From Thalassia testudinum (lineage: Eukaryota; Streptophyta; Magnoliopsida; Alismatales; Hydrocharitaceae), in contig JAZHRO010000046.1 in the NCBI GenBank assembly GCA_037157565.1, forward strand, positions 17,272,501 through 17,336,500: DNA of 64,000 bases. Direction: 5' to 3'. The translations under genes were made by a program, and so were the position numbers. The notes under the pieces are model-generated. The model searched no databases. It was not told the DNA's origin and saw only the letters and a program-made list of their open reading frames with translations. Shown one piece after another: positions 33,651 to 45,560 of this stretch; positions within the stretch are counted from its first letter, which is position 1, and every line of letters starts with the position of its first letter.

Positions 33651-34934
33651 CCTGTTCAAAAGTTTAAAAGTCCCATTTGAGGGATTAAAAAGCTTTAGTG
33701 CAATGCACTGAAGTTGATTTTGTGCCCAAATTAGTGTAACAAACCCCTAACTCTTCTGACAAACAAACCACATTTTGAGTTCAGGCGATGAGCCTGGAAC
33801 CTTAGAATCCAAGGTCTAAACATCTGATTAAGGGGTTGAACAAGTTCCTGAGGTTAAAAAGATGCTATTTTAGATTTTAATTTCTTGTAAAGAGGCTTAG
33901 AACAGAAAGTCAAATTTTGAGCCTTATAGTCAAACCTGAGTTGGAGACCTTGACTCTAAGCTCAATCTATTAAATTGAGAAGTTTGAATTGTTTATGAGA
34001 TTTGTATGAATGATTTTAGAGTGACTTAAATGAGCTCTATGGGTTAATTTTGTTGGAATTCAAACACTACCAGTTTGGGTTGTTTTTGAACCCAAACTAT
34101 TGGCAGTGGTTTTTGAATGAGATTTGAGTATGATTTCTGTCCAGACAAGCTTATAACAACGGTTAGTATCTGGTTTGATTGACTAAACACAATTGTATAT
34201 GTCTGTTACAACTTTCTCAGTTCTAACTTCAGTCTTTGAAGCTTTCAGAGAAGCTTCAAGCTTCTCTGTGTTTCCTGAAGCTCTCAAGAGCTTAAAACCA
34301 ATTCTTGAAGCCGCGGAATACCTTTAGACCCTTAGCTAAGAGCTGAAGTCCAAACTATGGACTCTGTAAACATTAATTTCATTTCCAGGCAGAATATACG
34401 GTATAAAACCCATAACTCCGCCCTTCAAATCGAAGTTGAAATCTTCCCCTTAGCGTTAAATTGAAAACATAATCCTATAGAGCTACTCAAGAGTTTTCCA
34501 ACAAGCTTTGATTCTCTTGATTTTGAGCTTTGATCTAGGAGTTATCAACACTTGAGGTTAGCTCTGGAAGGGGAAAGTTTAGTCCCACATCGAGAATTCA
34601 GGAGCGCCCGCCTTGGCGTAAAAGTGTTTTGTTAACGGTGTTATGCAGTCATCAGCGCTCGGCGCACGAATACAAACGATTGCTGAATGAGCATGCGTGT
34701 GTGTGTTCGGGTGTGTGCGCCTGCGAGTGTGCACCTATCTGGGCATGTGATGTGTGCGGACCTGGGAGGGCGAGGGCTAGGAGGCGGTTGAGCCGATTTG
34801 TCTCGAGAAAATAAATAAAAAATAAATCGAAATAAATCGAACCAGGTGAGGACCTAGTAGGGTCTGGTCCCACCTTGTAAAGGGTACTACGTTTCCCCGA
34901 AAGGTTTGAGCCACAAACCAAAAACTAATTTTTG

Positions 34935-35345
34935 GTTGAGGAAAAGAAAAAAAAAACTCGGTTCAGTGATGGTTCAAAGGAAAGGTTAAGAGTTAAGGCT
35001 CAGCTGAAGGCTAAGTACAGAAACTAAGGACAAGAGGCTAAGGGAATAAGGGAAAGAAAGGTTAAGGGAGAAAGAAAGAAGAAAGGAAGTAGAAGAAGAA
35101 CTCATGAAGAGGAAGAAAGAGAAAGAACAAGCACTAAGGAAGCTTAAGAAAGTCTAAGGAAAGAAAGAGGCAGAACAAAAGAGAAGAAAAGGAAGAAAGG
35201 AAGCTCGAGAATAAGAGAGAATAGGAGAGAAATAAAAGAAAAAGAGTAAGATAAAGGATAAAAGAAAACGAAAATAGAGAAAGAGAGAAGGAAAGAGAAG
35301 AAAAGAGAGAGAGAGGTTGAAGAGTAAAGAAATAAAGAAATTGCT
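34935..35345 (+). repeat. Purine-only-like tract in G LTR leader
   Basis: About 400 bases almost wholly A and G on the plus strand (units such as AAGAAAGAG and AAGGAAAG), with few pyrimidines. It is repeated at 44355-44760 in the 3' LTR. Confidence 0.75.
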
Positions 35346-35766
35346 TTTCTTGCTATACTTTTAATTTCTCTTTGTTTTTAAATGTTGTAATAAGGCATAC
35401 TTTGACTAGATAAACTCTTATTTGCCTTAATTCTTTTGAAATAAATGTTGTAAATGTGATTTCATATGGAATTTTGTATATTTCCTCAATTTAAATCATT
35501 TGGCAAAATTCATGTTATTAAAATTAATTTAATTATACCTGCTATACCTATAAGATAGTTAGAATTAATTGGTGAATTTGAAATAATGGACACCTCCCGG
35601 CGAATGACCTGGACTCAACCAGTTAAAAATTTAAAATGTTAGGTTAATTTGACCCTATACTACTCAACCGACACAATTTTGAGTTAACCTAAGTTACTTT
35701 CTTCTACTCTTAATTAAGCAAAATTAACTTAATTTACTAAGTTGAGAGATAACCCAACTATTTTAA

Positions 35767-35784
35767 TGGCGCCGTTACCGGGGA
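35767..35784 (+). other. Primer-binding site of element G
   Basis: TGGCGCCGTTACCGGGGA differs by one base from the complement of the plant tRNA-Asp 3' end. It is the best-preserved primer site in the window, together with 13589. Confidence 0.9.
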
Positions 35785-36748
35785 GGTAACCTTTTGATTC
35801 ATCAAAACATTATTTGGTTTAATTGTGTAAATAGGAGGCATTTGTAATTATAATTTTATTGTTTTTAGTGTTTTTGTTCTAATTAGTCTTGTTTTTGTTT
35901 TATTTTCTGCCTTCCTTTCAGGTTTACCTTTGCGGGTAATCTCAGGAAGAAGGCGGGTTTTAGTTTTGTTGTTTTCACTATAAATACCATTGTAAGTATC
36001 TCTATTCTTAGTCTTTAGTGTAGTTTGAATTGTTGCATTTAAGTAAAAATAAAAAATACAAAAATACATCCTATCTGACTAGCAGCAGCATATCATAGGC
36101 ATACACTCTTGGGAGTACATCCATCTGCTAGTATATCTTTTGCAATCTGACTGGAGTATTTCTAAAATGCGAAAAAATCGTGTAGATCCCTCTTTGAGAT
36201 TAATAAACAAGACCACATATTTTGTTTGAAAAGATTTGAAAAGCGGCCATTGTAATTCTTTTGATATATTTTTGAAAAGATTAACTAAAAAGAGGAAAAT
36301 TAAAAATTGTGACTTAATTTGATTGTAGAATGCATGCGGGTTTTTCGACCGCTAATGTCTGTTGCATGCTATCATGCACACAGCGTGATTACTACAGTCA
36401 CATGAGTCTTATTTTCTATCTCTTCTCTTTGCACCTCTTAGGGCTTTGGTCGAAGATCAACAAGTCTGTCTGACTACTAGAGCCCCAGGGAGCCAGTAGT
36501 GAGCGGTCTCGATCCTAGACCTTAGACCTTTGAGCCTTAAGGACACGCACTTGCGTAGACACGAGATTAGGACATGTATTATGATACTGTTACTCTATTT
36601 GTTTGCATCCAAATTACTTTTGCGTATCTTAGGAATCTCTTCTTTCCTTTGAAAGAAGAGCAAAACCCGCATTTTTTGCATTGTTTGCGGGTTTTTGTGC
36701 TGCTATTTTTGTGGTGTGAGTGTGCATTTGCACATTATTTTCCATTTT
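35785..36748 (+). mobile_element. Leader of element G between PBS and gag
   Basis: Nearly 1 kb of non-coding sequence with stops in all frames. I see no further signal in it. Confidence 0.6.
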
Positions 36749-38608
36749 ATGGATAGGAGACGATCCTTGCATTTGACTCTTGTAACTTCTTTGACAAGTG
36801 ATCCCAGGCCGATTGCAGATAAGCAACCATTAATTTTCCCATCTGATCCATCTACATCTATGGAACAAATGCAGAATCAAAATCCCAAGATCCCTTCTTC
36901 TTCTAGTCAGGGGGAGATGCTGCCTTTTGATGTTCATGAGGCGCTCCTGAAACAGAACCTTAGTATGCTATATTAGACTAGACAAATCAATCTATTAAAA
37001 GCAACCCTAAATAATCTTCAGACTCTTCAAACCCACCCTCCACCTCAACCTGAGGTGGGTTTTGACCATCCTTATTTGCCGATCAATCATCCAAGGCCTT
37101 TACTTAGATATTACTACAATCCATCTATTGCAAAAGTAGAGCCTAATGTTAGGATACCTATTGGGGAGAATGACCCTGAATTGAAGCCAAATGTTATAGG
37201 CCTAATCCCTCACTTTCATGGATTTGCATCCGAGGATCCATTTCAACACATAGAAGATCTAAAGAATCTATCTCAAACTCTTGGACTTCGAAATCAGAAT
37301 AGGTAAATCCTACTAATGAAGATGTTCTCTTTTAGCCTTATAGACAAAGTAGCTTATTGGTACAGAACGACTGCAAGACCAATCTCAACTTGGGCTGAAC
37401 TCGAATCTGCATTTCTAACCAAGGAGAACCAATTCATGAGGCATGGGAATGCTTTGATGAATTGCAAAGGAAATGCCGACATCATGACATTCCTCGTTGG
37501 CAACTAATGCACATCTTTTACTATGATTTACAAGAGGGCATTCGCAATCTAGTCAATGCCTCTTGTGGAGGGAACTTTCTAAATCGTGACACAGAATCTA
37601 CCTTAGAATTATTTGAAGGGATGGCGGAAAACTCGATCAATAATGCATCTATGTCGCAATTCACGCGGGGCATAAACACAACTCATCAAAATTTGCACAA
37701 CGGAATTCACAAGATCGGTAACCCATCCAGTTGAAAGGATTTGGAAATAATTGTAGAGAAACTAGACAAAGTCGATATCATAGCAAAGCATCTCGACGAT
37801 GTCAGAAATATGATGAAGACTCTTATGCCTCTACTTGCTACGAATCCCGCGTATTCACGTGTTTCGTAAATTCCCGCGGGGAGGGAATTTGTGAATAATC
37901 TGGATTCTAGAGATCCATCTTCGTTAGATTTTCTGTCACTCCTCCACCAACCCAAGGAGGGACCTTTGTCCCACAATCTTACCCACCCTTTTCCCCACCC
38001 TTACCTTTTGAAGAAAACACTCTATATCCTTTAGGTTTACATGCCATCTAGGAAAATATTCCAAGATCGAACCCTTACTCAAATACCTATAATCCTAGAT
38101 GGAGAAGCCACCTAAATTTTACTTAGGCTGATCAAAATCAAAATCAAAGACCATATTATCCGAATCAGACCAATTTAAAGCCACCTCCATTACCTCCTCA
38201 GCAACCAAATTTAAGGCCTAATCTGATGTGTATGCAGAATTACTCTAGGCCTATTAGAGATACACAGCTAGAATAGATTTTGAGAGTTGTATCAGAGAGT
38301 CAGCGACAAAATGCTGAACCTCTCGCTGAGATCCATAGGCAATGTAAGGTAGAATTGGTTGATTTACAAAATCAGATCATGCAGTTGGCTGAGTCTCAAT
38401 AGCTAGGTACTCTTCCATCTCAGCCAATTCCGAATCCTAGGAATTTCCCAAACCCTAGGCAAAATCAAGGCCAAGTCCATTTCCTTAATCAAGCCTTTGA
38501 TTCTAATCACAACCCATCTTCTATACTTCCTGAAAACAATCCACCAAACTCGCATCAGCAGCCTATATTGTATCAAAATGATCCACCTATTACTAAGAAT
38601 CAAAATTG
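36749..38608 (+). pseudogene. Element G gag (only coding region of G)
   Basis: Starts MDRRRSLHLTLVTS at 36749. It reads through a Gln/Pro-rich N-terminal region, then IPIGENDPELKPNVIGLIPH, FHGFASEDPFQHIEDLK, FSLIDKVAYWYR, LVNASCGGNFLNRDTESTLE, a coiled-coil-like LEIIVEKLDKVD, an NTYNPRW segment (near 38080) and a Pro/Asn/Gln-rich tail (QNQRPYYPNQTN) to a stop at about 38608. This is the Athila-type gag layout. At least five stops or frameshifts (for example at about 36974, 37304 and 37505) break it. No CCHC zinc knuckle and no protease, RT or integrase follow, so the element could move only with enzymes from another copy. Confidence 0.88.
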
Positions 38609-41243
38609 ATTCTGCTGATCTTCTGAATTTGGTTGGAATCATCTTCTTAAATTACCTCAATCTTTACTATTCTACATCTCAACCTAATTAAGATCTGATC
38701 TTTATGAGATTCACTCTTATCTTTTTGAGATTTTTATACTAATCTGATTTTGGTTCTACGAGTCCATTATGGGCAATTTCAGGACGAGTTTTGACTGGGT
38801 GGTTTTATCTGTTTTTCTATTTTTGAATCAATTCTTTCATAACTCCTATGTTTTTACCACAAACCTATTCTTTTTAGGAGTTCTTCACTAGGGTTTACGC
38901 CTAGCTGAGGGCGTAAAACTTAGCATTTATATATAGCTATTTCCTGTTTTATACCACTTTCTCTGATTTTTCCCTTCATATTATACTAATTACCTTCATT
39001 TAGTCTGACTGACCACTCTAACCATTGGTCATATTTGAAATCGTTCGCACAAAGATCTTTGATCTCCTCTATCCGACTCCTTCCATCACCCTATACTAAA
39101 TGAAGTGTAATATCTTTTCACTCTTCTTACAATGAGGACATTGTAAAATCTTGGCTTGAGGGGTGTTGAAGTGAAAATTTCACTTTAAGTGTGTAAATAG
39201 AAAATATAAAAAACACGTAAAAATTAAATATTCACGAAATTTAAAAGAAAATAAAAATTCCAAAAATTATAAAAATTTCAAAATAAAAAATTTCTTAAAA
39301 ATTTGAAAAATTTTGAAAAAATTCATAAAAATTGGAAAATTCTATAAACATAAAAACAAAAATATATAAATACAAAAAAAATTTGAAAATGAAAATTCAT
39401 AAAAATAATAAGAGGGGTATTTTCATTTAGAATAAAGAAGAAAAGAAGAAAAAAATATATTTATTTATTTATATTATTAAGAGCTTAGTTTTTCTTTTAG
39501 GTCAGAAATTAAAAAAAATATATAAAAAACATAGAGTAATTAAGAGCATTCAATTCCTATTTAGATTCTTACTTAAAACATTTTGTTGAAACAAACTTAT
39601 GTTTTAAAAAAATTTTAAAGAAGATTTTATTTGAATTTAGAATATTTAAATCTTTTAAGCTTTATTATTTTTATTCTTACCCTGAATTAATAAACTAGGT
39701 GTATTAAGTTTTGAACTTAAGTTTTAGGGTTAAATAGTAACTTTCTAATCAATTAGATTAAGCAATCCTTTTGACCTTTTGAAATTTTGATTTTATCATA
39801 AAGTTAAGTAAAAAGATCAGATATTCCGAGTTAATTAAATAGAGAGTTAGTAGAATTTTAGTTTACAAATCTTACGGCTAACGACATATAACTAGACTTA
39901 GGAAATTTTGTCTTAACAGATCCTATAAGAGGAAACTAAGAATTTAAAGAACCTGAGAGTGAAGGGCTTTGTTGTCTAAGCTCTTGTTTGAGAGCTAAGT
40001 AACCTAAACATCTAAATTCACACACATAGAATTGTCTTGTTAGCATCTGAGACCACGAAAATACAATGGTTAAGAGATCGATTATGAATCCTCTTTAGTC
40101 CATGGATTTCTATGGGGCGGTTCTTGAAAGGGTGAAGGATGTGACACTCACCTAGAAAAAGGATTTGGAGAATAAAGTTGGTAAGAAAAATGAGGAGGAG
40201 AAAAAGAAAAGAAAAACAAAGAAAAAAATAATAAAACACCGTGCAGTTAAGTACCTTGTTACAAATGGGTACTTATGTAGTTTTTCCACATAAGAATAAA
40301 GCTTCTCAATACAAATGGATGCTACCCTTCCTTCCATTAAATAAAGGAACACCTCGCTACATATGGGTGTTCTAACCTATAGAAAAAGTGAAAAAAATAT
40401 GGAGATAAAAATATTAGGAATAAGCGACACAGTAGTCTACCGGGGAGATATACACAAAAAGTGTTGATCTCGAGATAGAAAAATGGTGAGGAGAAATCAA
40501 CCAAACCTGAGTAAGGCCAAGCCAAAGGCTTGAATTGGAATAATTGGGATTGGAAATTGATGTCTTAAGATCTGGAATTTTGCAACTTTGGATGCCTTTA
40601 GGACAACTCTCTTCACAAAGCACAGATGTTTCAAAATCATAGCTATTGAACCTTGGTATTGGGCAATGAACCCTAAGAAATCAAGTTTTGAGGATTTGAA
40701 GTTGAGACCTAAAGGAGAAGAATTAACAAAATCCTAGGTGTAGAAGTTGTTCTTAGCACTGTAGGCTAGTAGATTAGAGTTTTACTACTCTAAGTTTGAT
40801 TAATAATGATTATTTGGTTAATTTTGCTTAAACTTACATTGATAAAAGTCAAATATCATAAACAAAGGATTAACTTAAGTCCATTGATTTTTTGAGTTAA
40901 AATTTAATTCTCAACTCTTAAGTTTTGTTTTCTTAAAACACTTTGTATTCTAAGTTTGTGTTAAGAATAGTTACAAAGGAATAAGAGATTTTTTAGAATT
41001 CTAATTCTTAATAAAAATCTTGTTAACAACATTATTTTTAAGTGTGTTTTGAAAATGTTATAAGCATAAGTCTAAGTAAGGAAAATTTCACAAATGCTTT
41101 GCATCTTAATCATTTATATTAAATCCTAAAAAAAATTTTTCTAACCTAAGCTTTTCTCTACATAGTTCTTATTTATATTAATTTAAACCCAAGTGCTTTA
41201 AATCATCATATTTTTAGTTAATATTACTAGGGCTAGCAAAACT
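38609..41243 (+). mobile_element. Long 3' untranslated region of element G
   Basis: 2.6 kb without coding signal. It has a post-ORF motif (GGACATTGTAAAATCTTGG ... GAGGGGTG, 39132-39167), then the palindrome GTGAAAATTTCAC, then a very A/T-rich stretch (39180-39720). A region at 40240-40380 with repeated CTACATATGGGTG and ACAAATGGATGC motifs follows. The last part is matched at 62870-63010. Confidence 0.75.
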
Positions 41244-41257
41244 TTGGCTTGGGGGTA
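41244..41257 (+). other. Polypurine tract of element G
   Basis: TTGGCTTGGGGGTA directly before the TG of the 3' LTR. Confidence 0.8.
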
Positions 41258-44200
41258 TGATGAGAAGCTCATTGTGATATTTAATTACCCCTAATTAACT
41301 AGTCTTCCTAGTTAATTATCTAAGAATATGAGAATATATAGGTTAATTATAAAATAAGGGATATATAGTAAAAGACCTTAAAATAAGTTAAAAATGCTAT
41401 TTTAACATCCAATTAATATTATTAAGAATCTAATTAATAATTGGACTCGAGATATTAATAATCATTCAACTAATTAATCAAATAACTAACTTAAGCATAA
41501 TGTATACATAAGTATGTAATAACTTTAGTAACATTAGTTAATTAAATAAATTAATATAAAAAGGTAAAAAATGTAAATTCAAGGTCTAAATATAATAATT
41601 ACCTTATTTACGATCATATATATAAATTTGAAGAGGATCTAAATTAAAGTAAACCCTGAAAACTTGAGTTTACATTTTGGTCCTTACAATTCATTCCAAT
41701 TGGGACCTTATTTTTCATATAGGTCCTTAAGATTCATTGCAAATAGGTCCCTAACTTCTTCTTCTTCTTTTCTTCAACTTGTTGAATGGTTGACAATCGA
41801 GGGTGCTTCCACCGCATGATCACCACCTATCTGACGTCATCTCTCCTTCTTCAAGCTCCTGGAGCTTGTGCTCACCATCCCATCTTCATCCATCAGTTTG
41901 GATGACACTTTTATCCTAATTTAGGGTAGGAGATAACTTCACCGTTGTCGGAGAAGACGCCGGTCGTTAACCTCCTCTGAGCCTCATACACATCGAGATT
42001 CCTGCTCCTCCTTCATCACCGTCAACTATAAATACCCCCTGACACCCTTGATTTTCTTCAAGTTGGCTCCCTTCCCTCTCCTTCACTATAGCCAACCCAA
42101 TAGGCTATTCCCTCCACAACTCTGGCGAACTTTCCAGCTCATCTTCTGACTTCCTCCATCCACCTTATTCGGCTCATGAACTTCGCCGAGGTCAGCTGTG
42201 TCTCTGGACATAGGCGCTGACCAAGGAGTACCTTTGCTTCATCTCATAATCGCCACCGGAGATCTTCCAATCACCCTCTGATTTCACTCCTCTGTCATGA
42301 GCCTTCGACAGAGTTCCTCTATCCCCTTCGTCCAGGTAACAGTAGGATCGGAGTAGGAGTTGTTCAGATAGTTAGATAGGTAAGTAGTTAGTTGTAATTT
42401 TAGATTTCATACTTCATCTTCTTCGACTCCAGCGAGCTCCTTGAGCGTGCCAGAGCCCTAATTTTGTCTTTTGAATTCATTGTCCACCTTCTTTTATTAT
42501 CCATGACCATTTCTATCACACTTAATCTTTAATTTGATCACTGATTGACCTAATTCAAATCCACCTTCATCAACTACTTCTGTTGTCCATGGCAGCAGTA
42601 GTTGACTTAATTCCACCTCCATCGGATCCTCCATTACTCACTCATCACTAAAGGATCCTAATTAGTACTTTAATTTGATTAAATACTACACATAACTTAA
42701 ATGCCTAATTTTATCTAAGCTCCTAAGCTCGTTGTCCATGGCGACTCAGGAGAAGTTAAAACTTTAAATTAACTAAGTATTTATCATCACAATCCTTTTC
42801 TAACTTCTTTTGACCACTCATTTGAGTGAGAGATCAAGTCCTGTGCCTCAACCCACTCAAATCTTATTCAAATTGAATTCACTGCCAAATCTTACATTTA
42901 ATGAGTTAATGAAAAATTTAATGCGAACCTGAGGTTCCTTGTGAACTCAGGAACCTTTTCAAATAAAAAATGGCATTATTTTTCTTTCTGAACATGAAAT
43001 TCATCTTTTACTGGTCTCATCAGAGCTTCGATGAGCTCCGGTAAGTCAAAGTTGATCTTCAGCCAATAGAATTTAATGAGAAGCTCCAGAATGATTAATT
43101 GACGATCACTCATTAAATTGAAGTTGTTTATTTGCGATTTTAACAACTGGAGATAGGATTACTTATTCAACTTCTCCAACTCCGGCGGAGTTGGAGAAGC
43201 TTGTTCAAAAGTTTAAAAGTCCCATTTGAGGGATTAAATAGCTTCAGTGCAATGCACTGAAGTTGATTTTGTGCCCAAATTAGTGTAACAAACCCCTAAC
43301 TCTTCTGACAAACAAACCACATTTTGAGTTCAGGCGATGAGCCTGGAACCTTAGAATCCAAGGTCCAAACATCTGATTAAGGGGTTGAACAAGTTCCTAA
43401 GGTTAAAAAGATGCTATTTTAAATTTTAATTTCTTGTAAAGAGGCTTAGAATAGAAAGTCAAATTTTGAGCCTTATAGTCAAACCTGAGTTGGAGACCTT
43501 GACTCTGAGCTCAATCTATTAAATTGAGAAGTTTGAATTGTTTATGAGATTTGTATGAATGATTTTAGAGTGAATTAAATGAGTTCTGTGGGTTAATTTT
43601 GTTGGAATTCAAACATTGCCAGTTTGGGTTATTTTTGAACCCAAACTGTTGGCAGTGGCTTTTGGATGAGATTTGAATATGATTTCCATCCAGACAAGCT
43701 TATAACAACCCTTAGAATCTATTTTGATCGATTAAACACAATTGTATATGTCTGTTACAACTTTCTTAGTTCTAACTTCAGCCTATGGACTCTGTAAGCA
43801 TTAATTTCATTTCCGGGCAGAATATATAGTATAAAATCCATAACTCCACCCTTTAAATCAAAGTAGAAATCTTCCCCTTAGCATTAAATTGAAAACATAA
43901 TCCTATAGAGCTACTCAAAAGCTTTCCAACAAGCTTTGATTCGCTTGGTTTGGAGCTCTGATCTAGAAGTTATCAAGTTAGCTTTGGAAGGGGAAGGTTT
44001 AGTCCCACATCAAGAATTCTAGAGTGCCCGCCTTGGTATAAAAGTGTTTTGTTAACGGTGCTATGCAGTCGTTAGTGCTCGGCGCACGGATACGAACAGT
44101 TACTGAATGAGCATGCATGTGTGTGTGCGGGCGTGTGTGCCTACAAGTGTGTGCCTGTGTGGGTGTGTGATGTGTGTGGCCCTGGGAGGGCGAGGCCTGG

Positions 44201-45193
44201 GAGGTGGTTGAGCCGATTTGGCTCAAGAAAATAAATCAAAAATAAACCAAAATAAATCGAACCAGGCGAGGTCCTAGTAGGGTCTGGTCCCACCCTGTAA
44301 AAGGTGCTGCGTATCTTCGAAAGGTCTGAGCTGCAAACCAAAATCCAATTTTTGGTTGAGGAAAAGAAAAAAAAGACCTAGTTCAGTGATGGTTCAAAGG
44401 AAAGGTTAAGAGTTAAGGCTCAGTTGATGGCTTTGAAGGCTAAGTACAGACACTAAGGAAAAGAGGCTAAGGGAATAAGGGAAAGAAAGGTTAAGGGAGA
44501 AAGAAAGAAGAAAGGAAGCAGAAGAAGAACTCATGAGGTGGAAGAAAGAGAAAGAACATGCACTAAGGAAGCTTAAGAAAGGCTAAGGAAAGAAAGAGGC
44601 AGAACAAAAGAGAGGAAAAGAAAGAAAAGAAGCTTGAGAACAAGAGGGAATAGGAGAGAAATAAAGGAAAAAGAGAAAGATAAAGGATAAAAGAAAAGGA
44701 AAATAGAGAAAGAGAGAAAGAAAGAAAGAGAAGAAAAGAGAGAGAGAGGCTGAAGAGTAAATAAATAAAGAAATTATTTTTCTTGCTATACTTTTAATTT
44801 ATCTTTGTTTTTAAATGTTGTAATACGGCATACTTTGACTAGATAAACTCTTATTTGCCTTAATTCTTTTGAAATAAATGTTGTAAATGTGATTTCATAT
44901 GAAATTTTATATATTTCCTCAATTTAAATGATTTTGCAAAATTCATGTTATTAAAATTAATTTAATTATACCTCCTATACCTATAAGATGTTTAGAATTA
45001 GTTGGTGAATTTGAAATAATGTATACCTCCCAGCGAACAACCTGGACTCAACCAGTTAAAAGTCTAAAATGTTAGGTTAATTCGACTCTATATTGCTCAA
45101 CCGACAAAATTTCAAGTTAACCTAAGCTACTTTCTTCTACTCTTAATTAAGCAAAATTAACTTAATTAACTGAAGTGAGAGATAACCCAACCA
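41258..45193 (+). mobile_element. 3' LTR of element G
   Basis: 3936 bp, TGATGAGAAGCTCATT to CCCAACCA, co-linear with the 5' LTR. It lacks the segment corresponding to 34234-34354 and carries scattered substitutions. It keeps the TATA box (42027-42034) and the 29-base hairpin. Confidence 0.92.
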
Positions 45194-45198
45194 GTGTT

Positions 45199-45560
45199 CA
45201 ATTTAGAATAGTCAATGCACATGAGCCAAGAGGAAGTAGTTTGGGTGGCTATATTTTCCCCATTTTCGTTAGTGATAATGGTTAGTCCTACCTTTCTTAG
45301 AACAAGTTGTGTAGTACTAACCCAAGATTGTTAGAATTGGGATAAATGATGCCAGTGCCAAGCCACTTAATTATCTCTGTTTTTACTACCTCCTGCATAT
45401 TAGGATTTAATCGACTTTGTGGTTGGTGGGAAGGACGAGAGTTGTCTCCAAGATATATTTGATGAGTACAGTAGAACGAATTAATTCCATTAAAATGTCA
45501 AAGTGTCCAACTAATAGCTTTTCTATTTGTGCTTATAACCTAGAGAAGTTTTTCCTCTTG
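45199..45560 (-). pseudogene. Element B reverse transcriptase, N-terminal part
   Basis: Minus-strand frames give SWVSTTQLV, GLTIITNENGENIATQTT, and SSWLMCIDYSKLN running to the G insertion point. The text matches the start of plant gypsy RT (compare VELTIIKNEKCKNIPTRT in F near 57800). It joins in frame to 31703 once G is disregarded. Frame changes lie near 45330. Confidence 0.85.

Larger units (their letters stand above)
31709..35760 (+). mobile_element. 5' LTR of element G
   Basis: 4052 bp, starting TGATGAGAAGCTCATC and ending ACCCAACTA, six bases before the PBS. It is co-linear with the 3' LTR at 41258-45193 except for about 120 extra bases at 34234-34354. A TATA box (32468-32475) implies a U3 of about 0.76 kb and a leader of more than 3 kb within the LTR, which contains many hairpins (33370-34270) and a purine tract (34935-35345). 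Confidence 0.92.
31704..45198. repeat. Target-site duplication GTGTT around element G
   Basis: GTGTT at 31704-31708 before TGATGAGAAG and at 45194-45198 after CCCAACCA. Removing G and one copy restores a continuous RT reading frame in B, confirming the junctions. Confidence 0.92.

Noticed and set aside
34652..34921. 89-codon minus-strand frame, also seen in the 3' LTR as 44141-44341
   Set aside because: It is repeated only because the LTR is repeated, antisense to the element, low complexity (THTHSHT-like) and not similar to any known family.
40018..40352. Two Phe-rich minus-strand frames suggesting a membrane protein
   Set aside because: They are antisense to G and lie in an A/T-rich untranslated region where poly-A translates as Phe/Leu. 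There is no support beyond composition.
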